Part shown: piece after piece, positions 8,453 through 16,821 of the stretch
How positions within the stretch are numbered: position 1 is the stretch's first letter
Layout of the letters: the number at the start of each line of letters is the position of its first letter
Source: Bacteroidota bacterium
GTDB taxonomy: Bacteria; Bacteroidota; Bacteroidia; CAILMK01; JACPUW01
Reading direction: 5' to 3'
NCBI GenBank assembly: GCA_016192035.1
Contig: JACPUW010000041.1
Coordinates: 62,001 to 126,000, forward strand
DNA: 64,000 nt
Made by a program: the position numbers and the translations under genes
Notes under the pieces: generated by a model
What the model saw: only the letters and a program-made list of their open reading frames with translations
Told to the model about the DNA's origin: nothing
Database searches by the model: none

Positions 8453-9679
8453 TTACATGGCCAATTGGGCCACGTGCTTTTCAAAATCCAACTTCCAGCG
8501 GTCAAAATGTTCGCCCGTGCCCGGCCCAGAAAATCCCGTGTGTATATGTCTCACTTTGTGTGTTTTGTCATAGAATATGAGGGTGGGGTATGCTATTAGG
8601 CTGTTTAGCCCGGGCAACTTGGCGGCAGCCTGGCCCTTGTCATAAAACCCGCCTATGAGCAGTGGGTATTCCATAGCATACCGCTTTTTCAAGGTAAGAA
8701 GTCGGTTTTTGGCATACCAGAAGTCGTCCTTGCGCTCAAACGCCAAGGATACTATCTCTAAGTCTTCCCTTTTATTGTTTCGGTACCAATCACTTAGAAA
8801 CGCTGTTTCATCCATGCAGTTGGGGCACCAGGTACCCATTATTTGAAGTACAATGGCCTTGCCATCCAGTGACCGGTGGTGTAGGCCTACTTCATTGCCG
8901 TCAAGGTTTCGGCCATTAAATGCCACGGTTTCATACCCGGGCAACAGTTGGGTCAGGCTTCCGGCATCGGGTAGCTGGGCCTTTGGGTCAGGATAGGCTG
9001 TCCAGGTTTCATGCCAGGAAGTGCCGCTGTAAAAATGCCCTTTTATTGAATTATCATTCTGTATTTCAGCCTTAAATATAAAGGCGTGTTCCCCATCGAA
9101 TGTGTAGAGTTCAAATCGGTTGCCAACCCCTTGGCCGTGTAGGTAACGGTAATCCCCAGTGGTAGTGAGAAAAGTGCCCCAAACCGCACCTGAATCGTCA
9201 TGGTTAAATTCTGCCACCGATACGGTACTGTCGGCTATGGATGACTGAAAATACACGCGGTAGCGCGGGGCGAGACCCACGAAAGACGCCGGCGCTTCAT
9301 TTTTGGTAGCGGGCCTATCAATGGTGGCAATAAACGGCACCTTATATCCTGATATATAGTTTTTTATCCAATAGCCCTTATAGGTTGAATCATTCTTTTG
9401 CCATGCGGCTACCAATTTGGTGTCAAAAATGTGCAATGGCACTTTCAACGAATCGGCATTCCTTGTAAAAGAGTCTATGGTAAAAGATTCAAGCCCATTT
9501 TCCAACACCATTTGTGGTGGATTGGCCTGTAGGTAAAAACCAAAAGGCAATTTGTTGCCCTGTAGGGTCAAGTGGGCTTTGAAGTGCTGTAGGTTGGATT
9601 CGGCGTTCTTTTCGGGTTGACAAGCGGTGATGAGTGCTGCCATAGATAGGAATAAAGCCGCTGCTGCGCGCTGTTGCAT
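8453..9679 (-). CDS. TlpA-like thioredoxin-domain lipoprotein
   Basis: A protein of 408 residues. A lipobox (LITAC, Cys20) predicts a lipid-anchored periplasmic protein. The first about 240 residues are a beta-rich domain; the C-terminal part is a redoxin/TlpA thioredoxin fold with IVLQIMGTWCPNCMDE, where the CPNC active site lies near residues 284-287. TlpA-like proteins reduce disulfides in the periplasm and often serve cytochrome c maturation, which fits the divergent di-haem peroxidase gene at 9775. A perfect -7 element on the minus strand (9687-9694) lies only eight bases upstream of the ATG, so the leader would be very short. Confidence 0.85.
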   Translation of the reverse strand: MQQRAAAALFLSMAALITACQPEKNAESNLQHFKAHLTLQGNKLPFGFYLQANPPQMVLENGLESFTIDSFTRNADSLKVPLHIFDTKLVAAWQKNDSTYKGYWIKNYISGYKVPFIATIDRPATKNEAPASFVGLAPRYRVYFQSSIADSTVSVAEFNHDDSGAVWGTFLTTTGDYRYLHGQGVGNRFELYTFDGEHAFIFKAEIQNDNSIKGHFYSGTSWHETWTAYPDPKAQLPDAGSLTQLLPGYETVAFNGRNLDGNEVGLHHRSLDGKAIVLQIMGTWCPNCMDETAFLSDWYRNNKREDLEIVSLAFERKDDFWYAKNRLLTLKKRYAMEYPLLIGGFYDKGQAAAKLPGLNSLIAYPTLIFYDKTHKVRHIHTGFSGPGTGEHFDRWKLDFEKHVAQLAM

Positions 9680-9686
9680 GGTGATG

Positions 9687-9694
9687 CAAAGGTA
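9687..9694 (-). promoter_or_regulatory. -7 promoter element (TACCTTTG) for the TlpA-like gene
   Basis: The minus strand reads TACCTTTG, an exact match to the Bacteroidota TAnnTTTG element. It sits eight bases upstream of the ATG at 9679. No TTTG at the usual -33 spacing is visible. Confidence 0.35.
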
Positions 9695-9760
9695 TGTTGG
9701 CCAATACCCTTACCTGCACATCCGGATTTTATTAAATGGTGCATGGACCCATTTGCCCTG

Positions 9761-9768
9761 TACCTTTG
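9761..9768 (+). promoter_or_regulatory. -7 promoter element (TACCTTTG) for the di-haem peroxidase gene
   Basis: An exact TAnnTTTG match lies downstream of the first in-frame ATG (9736) of the peroxidase frame and seven bases before the GTG at 9775. If it is used, the transcript begins at or next to that GTG, which argues for the shorter protein. Confidence 0.35.
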
Positions 9769-9774
9769 AAAAAC

Positions 9775-10797
9775 GTGCAACCGTATTTTTCCACAGCCCT
9801 TTTCAGGGCCAGCCTTGCCCTGCTGGTGCTTGGTTCATGTGTTTTGCCTGATGAATCTGACAGCGCCATGCCGGTTCCCTATCCCGCCCATAATCCAGGC
9901 ACTCCAGAAGGGGCGGCCTTGGGGCGTGCCTTGTTTTACGACCCCATACTCTCAGGCAACAATCAGCGGAGCTGTGCCACTTGCCATGATCAGGTCAGGG
10001 CCTTTTCTCATCAATCGGCTCCTACCTCACTCATTGACGGCAAGTTGCTTGACCGCAATACGCCGTCACTGGCCAACGCTGCCTGGCTTGATTACCTGTT
10101 TTGGGATGGAGGGGCACCCAATCTTGAGTTTTTAATGGCGGCACCCATCACAAACCCTCACGAGATGGGCCAAGACCTGCGCGAACTGATGCGTGAACTG
10201 GGACAAGAACCTACGTATGTGGCAGGCTTTAAGGTGGTTTTTGATGCAGATTCTATCGAGTTTAGCCATGTAGGCATGGTCCTGGCCCAGTTTGTGAGGA
10301 CCATGACCAGTTTTGGCGCTGACTACGACAAATGGATAAACGGCGGCCATCCACTCCCGGAATTGGCCCAAAAAGGATACCAGATTTACAAGCAGAAATG
10401 CGCTTCTTGCCATACTGAAGGCTTGTTTACCGATAAGGCGTTTCACAACAATGGTTTGGACCGGGAATTTTATCCATCCGAAGATGGCAACCCTGCCAAT
10501 GGACGCTATAGGGTAACCAAACATGAAGCTGATTTGGGGAAATACAAGACTCCGAGTTTGAGAAATTTGGCCTACACGGCTCCCTTCATGCATGATGGAA
10601 GGTTTGCCGATTTGCCCAGCGCATTGGGCCATTATGTGTATGGGGTAGTGGAAGGCCCCTACACCGACACCGTGTTGCTGGTCCAAAGAAAGGCGGGAAC
10701 CGCGTTGTCGGACAATGAGATAGGACCTATATTGGCTTTTTTGGAAACCTTAAACGACCCGGGATTTACTTTGCGCAAAGACCTGGGCCCGCCATGA
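9775..10797 (+). CDS. Di-haem cytochrome c peroxidase / MauG-family lipoprotein
   Basis: This is a 340-residue protein from the GTG at 9775 (the ATG at 9736 would add 13 residues). The chosen start gives a compact lipoprotein signal (QPYFSTALFRASLALLVLGSC). Two c-type haem motifs are present: CATCH near residue 67 and CASCH near residue 209, spaced as in bacterial di-haem peroxidases. Other family landmarks are GRALFYDPILSGNNQRSCA, the AFSHQ stretch and PFMHDGRF near the C-terminus, which supplies the distal haem ligand region. The enzyme would reduce hydrogen peroxide in the periplasm, or act as a MauG-like oxidase. It is divergent from the TlpA-like gene. Its 3' end overlaps the convergent gene by 32 bases. 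Confidence 0.9.
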   Translation: MQPYFSTALFRASLALLVLGSCVLPDESDSAMPVPYPAHNPGTPEGAALGRALFYDPILSGNNQRSCATCHDQVRAFSHQSAPTSLIDGKLLDRNTPSLANAAWLDYLFWDGGAPNLEFLMAAPITNPHEMGQDLRELMRELGQEPTYVAGFKVVFDADSIEFSHVGMVLAQFVRTMTSFGADYDKWINGGHPLPELAQKGYQIYKQKCASCHTEGLFTDKAFHNNGLDREFYPSEDGNPANGRYRVTKHEADLGKYKTPSLRNLAYTAPFMHDGRFADLPSALGHYVYGVVEGPYTDTVLLVQRKAGTALSDNEIGPILAFLETLNDPGFTLRKDLGPP

Positions 10798-11185
10798 TTC
10801 CTGGTTGGGTTCCCATGCCGGTATGGTGTACATGCCCGGTTATCCGTATTCCCCTGTGGTTGGTTACAAAGTAGAAGTACTTGCCAAGTGGCAGTGCATT
10901 GAGGCTAATTTCGGCTGTGGATGAAGCTATGGTGCTTACTACTACCAATTCGCCAAAGCCATTGTACAACTTGATGGATATGGTGTCATGAGCAGGATTT
11001 GACAGGATGAGTTGGCTGGTAGAGTGCATAATGTTAAAAACGCCATCAACCGGCTGCATGGTGATGGGTTGCGGATGTTCAGTCCTGGAGTACTGGGTTG
11101 TAGGGCTGTCCAATGACTCGGAAAATCCAGAAAAACAAATAAGTAACAGTAGAAATGCCATGCCTGCGTTGTATAAAGTTGCCAT
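10766..11185 (-). CDS. Small secreted protein with T9SS type A sorting-domain-like C-terminus
   Basis: The frame is open to 11308, but ATG 11185 gives a good signal peptide (ATLYNAGMAFLLLLICFSGF). The predicted protein is 139 residues. The mature part is essentially a short linker plus a domain that looks like a T9SS C-terminal sorting domain: SQLILSNPAHDTISIKLYNG, then FGELVV, EISLNALPLGKYFYFVT. Such domains normally follow a large cargo. A weak tail (GTQPGIMAGPGLCAK) follows the last strand, so the sorting function may be lost. It may be a very small T9SS substrate or the remnant of a larger gene. Confidence 0.6.
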   Translation of the reverse strand: MATLYNAGMAFLLLLICFSGFSESLDSPTTQYSRTEHPQPITMQPVDGVFNIMHSTSQLILSNPAHDTISIKLYNGFGELVVVSTIASSTAEISLNALPLGKYFYFVTNHRGIRITGHVHHTGMGTQPGIMAGPGLCAK

Positions 11186-11580
11186 ATGCTTCTGTGTTTG
11201 GTCTTGGGCCATGTGGTATGAAAAACAGGGGCAATATGTGGCAAGCAATTTGTATTTAGTCTTTTGAAATAGGTTATTAGACGAAGAAAAGATTAAGTTA
11301 ATCGACAAAAGCCAATATTACCCCCGTTTATGGATTTGGTCAGCCTTTTGAACATTTCCACCCCTCATATCCGGCTGTTGGCTTTGGCGCATTGGGGTAT
11401 TTCCCCAATTCATTCGATGAATTTTGGCAACTGTCGATGAGGGTTGGCCTACGGGAACCGCTCTTAGTGGCGATATGGCTTTTACGGCAGCAACTAATTG
11501 GTTTTCACCTTACCGGTCCATGTCAAACCTAGATGCAACACAAGGGCATTTTACGCATAATCAAGCATATGCCGAGTCGT
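11186..11580. other. Intergenic region without a convincing gene
   Basis: This 395-base gap lies between two minus-strand genes. The only structure I see is a hairpin at 11391-11409 (arms ATTGGGG/CCCCAAT, loop of five). It is followed by the short inverted repeat ATTCATTCGATGAAT. Short open frames here have no recognisable features. Confidence 0.5.
11391..11409. terminator. Hairpin downstream or upstream of minus-strand genes, terminator-like
   Basis: The perfect 7-bp stem ATTGGGG-TATTT-CCCCAAT is a stable hairpin. There is no clean T run on either side, so intrinsic termination is uncertain. The site is 170 bases downstream of the MetE-like stop on the minus strand, where a terminator would be expected. 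Confidence 0.3.
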
Positions 11581-12591
11581 TTAGGATATGCCTTCGTAAA
11601 GGTTGCGCCCCCTCACAAGGGCTTCCATCTTGGCATTTGCTACCTCTGGGCTAAGCATCCAAAAACCGCAGTCGGGGTGTATGTACCTAATCCTACCGGC
11701 ACCCAGTGCTTTTTGCAACCTTTCTAAGTCCCTGGCTATTTCGTCGCCGGTTTCCACCTCGCTGGTCTTTATGTCAACCACTCCCAGGCCCAGCCCTATA
11801 CCTTGGTCCAGTTCGCGCAGCACCAGCACTTCATCCTTGGGCCTTCGCTTGGTTTCCAGCACTATGTGGTCCACATGTAGCCCATTGAGGTAGTCTATCA
11901 GGTTGGCCCAGGTGCCATCTTGCACCCGCTTGCCCCCATAATTGCCAAAGCATAGGTGCACGGCACCTTTGGTGGTCACCGCATCAAGTACTATATTAAT
12001 GGCTTCCAGTGCCCAGGGCCAGTCTTCGGGGTGGCCGGGCAGGTTGGCTTCATCCAGTTGCACCACATCGGTATCCAGCTTTCGCACCTCGGTTGCCAGG
12101 GCGTGGGCCAGGGCCAGTGTGAGGGTAGGTAAATCTTGATAGTATTTGTTCGGAATGGTCTTGGCCAGCATGTGAGGGCCGGTGAGGGTAAATTTTACCG
12201 GTTTGGTAGCCAGTCGGTTCACCCTTCGGCAGGCCGATTCCAAGTCAAGGCTACCCACGGTTATGGGGCCCTCAACCATGCCAGCGGGCAAGCGGCGGAA
12301 TGCCATGCCCGGCAGTGCCCTAAAGGCCTGGATTTCTTGCTCAGTAAGCCTGGAACGTATGCCGTTTAGCCCCCGTACAAAGTAGTCTATCATGCCATTT
12401 GTTTCTGGGTGGCCAGGGTCAAACCGATAGAGTTCGCCGTCACAAATCAGGTCTATTCCTATGGATTCCTGTATGGCTATGGTGTCTTTGGTAGCCTTTT
12501 CCAGATTGGCCTCACTGGGTTCATGTTGAAGCCATTGGGGGCTGGGATACGATCCCACTACCGTGGTAAGGATGTGGTGGGTTTGGGTCAT
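11581..12591 (-). CDS. MetE-like (B12-independent) methyltransferase
   Basis: A 336-residue protein from ATG 12591, preferred over the ATG six codons upstream because MTQTHHILTTVVGSYPSP is the usual N-terminus. It is a single-domain member of the UroD/MetE barrel superfamily (cobalamin-independent methionine synthase II type). Probable zinc ligands are the His and Cys of VHLCFGNYGG and the Cys of HPDCGFWMLSPE; IDLICDGE and VQLDEANLPGHPEDW are substrate-barrel signatures. It lacks the N-terminal half of true MetE, so the methyl donor is unknown; relatives act on small corrinoid- or folate-linked methyl donors or on thiols. It is divergent from the Gfo/Idh oxidoreductase, with 87 bases between the starts. 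Confidence 0.83.
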   Translation of the reverse strand: MTQTHHILTTVVGSYPSPQWLQHEPSEANLEKATKDTIAIQESIGIDLICDGELYRFDPGHPETNGMIDYFVRGLNGIRSRLTEQEIQAFRALPGMAFRRLPAGMVEGPITVGSLDLESACRRVNRLATKPVKFTLTGPHMLAKTIPNKYYQDLPTLTLALAHALATEVRKLDTDVVQLDEANLPGHPEDWPWALEAINIVLDAVTTKGAVHLCFGNYGGKRVQDGTWANLIDYLNGLHVDHIVLETKRRPKDEVLVLRELDQGIGLGLGVVDIKTSEVETGDEIARDLERLQKALGAGRIRYIHPDCGFWMLSPEVANAKMEALVRGRNLYEGIS

Positions 12592-12678
12592 GTGGCGAAT
12601 ATACCTCATACGGCATGGCGAAATAGTGCCTGTTTCGCTGATCTATGGGGCCTGCATTTGTGAAGTACTTTAGCCGGC

Positions 12679-13641
12679 GTGAATGCAGTTATTATTGGGG
12701 CTTCAGGCCATGTGGACTACGCGCTGGCTGGTCATCCATCGCTGTTTGGCATAGTGGGCATGGCCCCAGGCCACCCAGGTGAGGATATTTCTAGCGTACA
12801 CCGGCAATTTCCCAAAACACCTATTTTTCAAAATTATAGATCTCTTTTGAAATCGGTAAGGGCTGATGTGGCCGTGGTAAATCCATATTATGCCCTTACC
12901 GGGCAAATAGCGTTGGCCTGTGTTCAGGCGGGTATGAACGTGTTGGCAGAGAAGCCACTGGCGCTTAATGCCAAGGTGTTGTTGGAATTGGAGGAAACGG
13001 CAAGGGCTACTAATGTGAAGGTAGGCACCATGCAGGTACACCGGTATGAGCCCTGGTTTTGTGCTGCCATGCAGGCCCTGCACCGGGGCGATATAGGAAA
13101 ACCCCTGCTCATCACTGCCCAAAAAAGCTACAAAATTGGTGTGAAACCACCATGGATGTGGGCGAAAAGTCAATTTGGGGGGTTGATACCCTGGGTGGGC
13201 GCCCATGCCTTGGACTGGCTAGTATGGGCCAAGCCCCTGGACTGGCATATAGCTGGGGCAAAAATGACCACCGTGGGCAATAAAGGGTATGGGGATGTGG
13301 AATCGGCTGCCTGTCTGTTTCTTGCGGCAGGGGATACGATGGCTGCCGTGCACCTTGATTACCTAAGGCCGGCAGCGGCCAACGGCCATGGGGATGACCG
13401 CCTGCGCATGGCCGGCGAAAATGGAATTATAGAAGTGAGAGATAAACAAGCCACTATACTTAATGACAGTGGGGCCCGCATACTCGAACAAGCGCCTCAA
13501 CCATCCATGATGGAGGATTTTATGCACTGGGTACATGGCAGGGGAATATTCAGGTCGGGCCTACCACAGGCCGCACAAGTGGCCGCACTGTGCCAGCAAG
13601 CCGAAAAGGAGGCCCAACACAAACCTTCAAATACGAAATGA
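12679..13641 (+). CDS. Gfo/Idh/MocA-family oxidoreductase
   Basis: A 320-residue NAD(P)-dependent dehydrogenase starting at GTG 12679. The Rossmann motif is VIIGASGHVDYA at the N-terminus, and the family signature AEKPLALNAKVLLELE lies near residues 94-110. The C-terminal alpha/beta dimerisation domain follows (PPWMWAKSQFGGLIPWVGAHALDW). Such enzymes oxidise or epimerise sugars, inositols and their derivatives. The stop overlaps the start of the kelch-symporter gene (ATGA), and another family member follows the symporter, so the three genes form a transport and oxidation operon. The substrate is unknown. Confidence 0.9.
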   Translation: MNAVIIGASGHVDYALAGHPSLFGIVGMAPGHPGEDISSVHRQFPKTPIFQNYRSLLKSVRADVAVVNPYYALTGQIALACVQAGMNVLAEKPLALNAKVLLELEETARATNVKVGTMQVHRYEPWFCAAMQALHRGDIGKPLLITAQKSYKIGVKPPWMWAKSQFGGLIPWVGAHALDWLVWAKPLDWHIAGAKMTTVGNKGYGDVESAACLFLAAGDTMAAVHLDYLRPAAANGHGDDRLRMAGENGIIEVRDKQATILNDSGARILEQAPQPSMMEDFMHWVHGRGIFRSGLPQAAQVAALCQQAEKEAQHKPSNTK

Positions 13642-15665
13642 AACAGGTAACCTATTGGATAGTCATCATGTGCATGGGCCTAGGTGCCTGTAGCTACTCC
13701 CCCGAACGGCCCCATGTTGGGGGGCATTTGGAGATAGAAGAACTAGATACCGCAGTGTCGAGCATGGAATTGGCGCCATTGGCCATAGATACCGTGCCCG
13801 GGGGCAAGGTGGGAAACCCCGCCGTGGTATTGCTTGATGGCGCCACCTATTTTTTTGGTGGCAATAGAAAAAAAGGGGTTTCAAGGGCGGTATGGAGTTA
13901 TAGGTCAAAGCCCAAAGACGGTTTTGCCCAGGTGGGCTGGACCAAAGTGGCATCGCTGCCCGAAAAAATGCGCGAACCCAAAGGGGTGCCCATGGGGCAG
14001 GGGCATGTGCTGCTCATGGCGAAAGGCAAGGCATGGGTGTATCACACCGTGACCGATACCTATGCCCCCCTGGAGGTGGGCCAAGATTTTGATCCCGGGC
14101 ACCAGGTGCAGGTACGCCAACATGACTTCCTGGCCATAAAACACGGGGCGTGGGTAAAAAGGATGCGGTATGTGGCCAGTCCAGGGAGGCTTCAAACCAC
14201 CGATTACTTGGTGATAGGCATATACTTGGCGTTTTTGCTTATCATAGGCGCATCGGCGGGCCGAAGGGCCACCACCACCGATGCCTATTTTTTGGGCAGG
14301 CGAAAATTGCCCTGGTGGGCCGTGGGCATAAGCCTGTACGCCACCGGCACCAGTGCCATCAGTTTTTTGGCCATACCTGAAAAGACCTATGTCACCAATC
14401 AGGTGTATGGCCTGGGGACCCTTTGGGGGCCTGTGTTTATGTTGTTGGCGGCCTTTACCATCATTCCCATTCTTAGGGGCATCCATATCACCACTACCTA
14501 TGAGTATCTCGAAGCGCGGTTTAACCGGGCTGTCAGGGTATTTGGGGCCATCATGGCCGTGGTGTTTCAGGTGGGGGGGCGCATGAGCATAGTGCTGCTC
14601 CTGCCGGCACTGGCCCTTTCGGCGGTCACCGGCATTTCCGTCTTTTGGTCCATTCTCATCATGGGCTTGATTGCCACTGTATATACCGTTCTTGGGGGTA
14701 TTTCGGCCGTTATTTGGACAGATGTGCTGCAGGTAGTGGTATTGCTGGGTGGTTCGCTGCTGGCTTTTGTGCTGCTGCTACAGGGCACCGATGGGGGTTG
14801 GAAAGGAAGTTTGGAGGTTAACCTAAGCCACGGCAAGCTCACTGCGCTGGTAGGGGGATGGGACTGGGCCATGCCGGTGTTCTGGGTGTTTATCCTACAC
14901 CAACTTATGACCCAGGCCGCCATGCCTGCCGACCAGGTGATGGTGCAGCGCGTGTTTGCCACCCCTTCGGTGAGGGACGCGCGCAAATCGTATATCTTAC
15001 TGGGAATTATCGTTCTGCCCGGCACCATATTATTTCACCTTTTGGGCAGTGCGCTGTATGGATTTTTTCACAGCCATCCGCAACTGCTAAACCCTGAAAT
15101 GCAGCACATACAGACCTTTCCGCTCTATATAGTGGAGGCCCTTCCACAGGGGATAAGCGGGCTACTGGTTGCCGCTTTGTTCGCTGCCTGCATGTCAACC
15201 CTTGATTCGAGCATGAACAGTGTGTCAACCATAGTGATCCGTGATTTCTACCCCTTTTTTGGCTATAGGCCTACCGAGGGCAAGGCCCTGTGGCACGCCA
15301 AGTTAATCACAGCGCTGATAGGGGTGGTGGGCACGGTGCTGGCCCTGGTTTTGGCCAGGTTTCAGATTCCATCCATTTTCGATCTATGGATGGAAATCCT
15401 GGGCCTGGTAGGGGGGTGTTTTGGGGGTGTTTTTATACTGGGCATGTTTACCACCAGGGCCAACTGGCAAGGAGCCTTGGTGGGCGCGGTGGCAAGCCTG
15501 GTCACTACCATCTGGGTAAAGGCAGCCACCGATGTCCATTTTATGCTGTACAGTTCAGTATCGGTCATTAGCTGTTTTCTTATTGGTTACCTCACCAGTA
15601 TGGCTTTTCCGCCACCGGCCAAACCACTCGAATCGCTCACGGTCTTTACCAAGAAACCGGTATGA
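13638..15665 (+). CDS. Kelch-like domain fused to sodium:solute symporter (SSS family)
   Basis: I place the start at ATG 13638, overlapping the previous stop by four bases: 675 residues. The N-terminus (QVTYWIVIMCMGLGACSYSP) has a lipobox with Cys18. Residues of about 40-175 contain kelch-like blades (PAVVLLDGATYFFGGNRKK, WTKVASLPEKM, GQGHVLLMAKGKAWVYH), so a periplasmic propeller is expected. From about residue 185 the protein is an SSS transporter (DYLVIGIYLAFLLIIGASAG, DAYFLGRRKLPWWAVGISLY, TGTSAISF) with about 13 helices to the C-terminus. SSS proteins import sugars, sialic acid, inositol and other solutes with sodium. Kelch proteins linked to such transporters are known as sialate mutarotases (NanM), so a sialic-acid-like substrate is conceivable but unproven. 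Confidence 0.88.
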   Translation: MKQVTYWIVIMCMGLGACSYSPERPHVGGHLEIEELDTAVSSMELAPLAIDTVPGGKVGNPAVVLLDGATYFFGGNRKKGVSRAVWSYRSKPKDGFAQVGWTKVASLPEKMREPKGVPMGQGHVLLMAKGKAWVYHTVTDTYAPLEVGQDFDPGHQVQVRQHDFLAIKHGAWVKRMRYVASPGRLQTTDYLVIGIYLAFLLIIGASAGRRATTTDAYFLGRRKLPWWAVGISLYATGTSAISFLAIPEKTYVTNQVYGLGTLWGPVFMLLAAFTIIPILRGIHITTTYEYLEARFNRAVRVFGAIMAVVFQVGGRMSIVLLLPALALSAVTGISVFWSILIMGLIATVYTVLGGISAVIWTDVLQVVVLLGGSLLAFVLLLQGTDGGWKGSLEVNLSHGKLTALVGGWDWAMPVFWVFILHQLMTQAAMPADQVMVQRVFATPSVRDARKSYILLGIIVLPGTILFHLLGSALYGFFHSHPQLLNPEMQHIQTFPLYIVEALPQGISGLLVAALFAACMSTLDSSMNSVSTIVIRDFYPFFGYRPTEGKALWHAKLITALIGVVGTVLALVLARFQIPSIFDLWMEILGLVGGCFGGVFILGMFTTRANWQGALVGAVASLVTTIWVKAATDVHFMLYSSVSVISCFLIGYLTSMAFPPPAKPLESLTVFTKKPV

Positions 15666-16774
15666 AGGTGGCCATCATAGGCACCACGGGTTATGCCCAG
15701 GTTTACCTGGACCACCTGGCGCGGCTGAGCCCCAGGTACGGCGTGGAGGTGGTGGCGGTGGTGGCCAAGGGCCTTATTCCTGAAATGCCCTTGTTGCTGC
15801 GGGCCAAGCGCTATTCGGAGGCGGGCACCATGCTGGAAGAATGGAATGGCAAACTGGACCTCTGCTGCATACCCACCGGCATAGATTCACACGCTGGGCT
15901 GTGTATGAGCGCCTTGGCTGCGGGCAGCCATGTGCTGCTGGAGAAACCTGCCGCTGCCACCCTGGGGCAAATAGAGGATGTGGCCCGCAGTGCAGCCAAG
16001 TATGGAAGAAAGGTATTTGTGGGCTACCAGCACCTATACACCGATGTTGTTTGGCAAATAAAAAGGATGCTTGCCCAAGGGGCTCTTGGCCACATACACA
16101 GGGCCAAGCTTTTGGGGCTCTGGCCGCGTTCTGAGGCTTATTTCAGGCGAAACCATTGGGCCGGGCGGGTGCAAGTGGAAGGACACTGGGTGCTTGACTC
16201 GCCGCTGCACAATGCATTTGCGCACTATGTGAACCTGCTGGCCTTCTGGACATCGGAGAGTGAAAGTGAAGCACAGCGTTTTGAGCGGGTGGAGGGAAGG
16301 CTCTGGCGGGCCAATGATATTGATACTTTTGATAGCTGTGCCATTAATGTCGAGACCTGCAATGGTATAGGGCTGGAAATATACCTGAGCCATGCCTGTG
16401 CCGATGTACTCGACCCGGTGATACGGATAGAAGGAAACCTGGGCACTCTGGATTGGTGTGAGGCGGGGTTTACGCTGCGAGGCGAGGATGTGCGGGTGGC
16501 GGCCAATAACTCCCTTTCCCTTTCGCTGGCCAGGGAAGCCATGTTTGACCGGGTGCTGGCAGAATTGACCCAGGGAGGGCAGTACGCCTGGTGCGGGCTG
16601 GAACTGGCCAAACCGCCTACCCAGTTGGCCGGGCTGGTGTACAAATGCCTTACCGTGCAACAGGCGCGACCGGTAGATATACAGAAAGATGTGCATGGAG
16701 TACAGCGCGTACACCGGGGAAATGAAGCACTGCTGCGCCTGTCCTTTGGTTCAACTTGGCAGGATTCTTTTTAA
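15662..16774 (+). CDS. Gfo/Idh/MocA-family oxidoreductase
   Basis: This 370-residue protein begins with the dinucleotide-binding motif MKVAIIGTTGYAQVYLDHLA. The EKP signature is in HVLLEKPAAATLGQIEDV (about residues 93-110), followed by the catalytic-domain motif VGYQHLYTDVVWQIKRML. It overlaps the symporter stop by four bases and probably belongs to the same operon as the oxidoreductase at 12679. The two enzymes differ considerably, so they likely catalyse successive steps on the imported compound. The exact reaction cannot be told from the sequence. Confidence 0.88.
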   Translation: MKVAIIGTTGYAQVYLDHLARLSPRYGVEVVAVVAKGLIPEMPLLLRAKRYSEAGTMLEEWNGKLDLCCIPTGIDSHAGLCMSALAAGSHVLLEKPAAATLGQIEDVARSAAKYGRKVFVGYQHLYTDVVWQIKRMLAQGALGHIHRAKLLGLWPRSEAYFRRNHWAGRVQVEGHWVLDSPLHNAFAHYVNLLAFWTSESESEAQRFERVEGRLWRANDIDTFDSCAINVETCNGIGLEIYLSHACADVLDPVIRIEGNLGTLDWCEAGFTLRGEDVRVAANNSLSLSLAREAMFDRVLAELTQGGQYAWCGLELAKPPTQLAGLVYKCLTVQQARPVDIQKDVHGVQRVHRGNEALLRLSFGSTWQDSF

Positions 16775-16801
16775 CTTGTTTCACCATTAATAGAAAATGG
16801 G

Positions 16802-16809
16802 TTTCTTTG
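16802..16809 (+). promoter_or_regulatory. Near-consensus promoter upstream of the PKD lipoprotein pair
   Basis: TTTCTTTG has one mismatch to TAnnTTTG. A TTTC box lies exactly 19 bases upstream, one mismatch from the -33 TTTG, so both elements are near consensus with proper spacing. The ATG at 16822 lies 13 bases downstream. Confidence 0.3.
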
Positions 16810-16821
16810 CAAAAAAACTAT

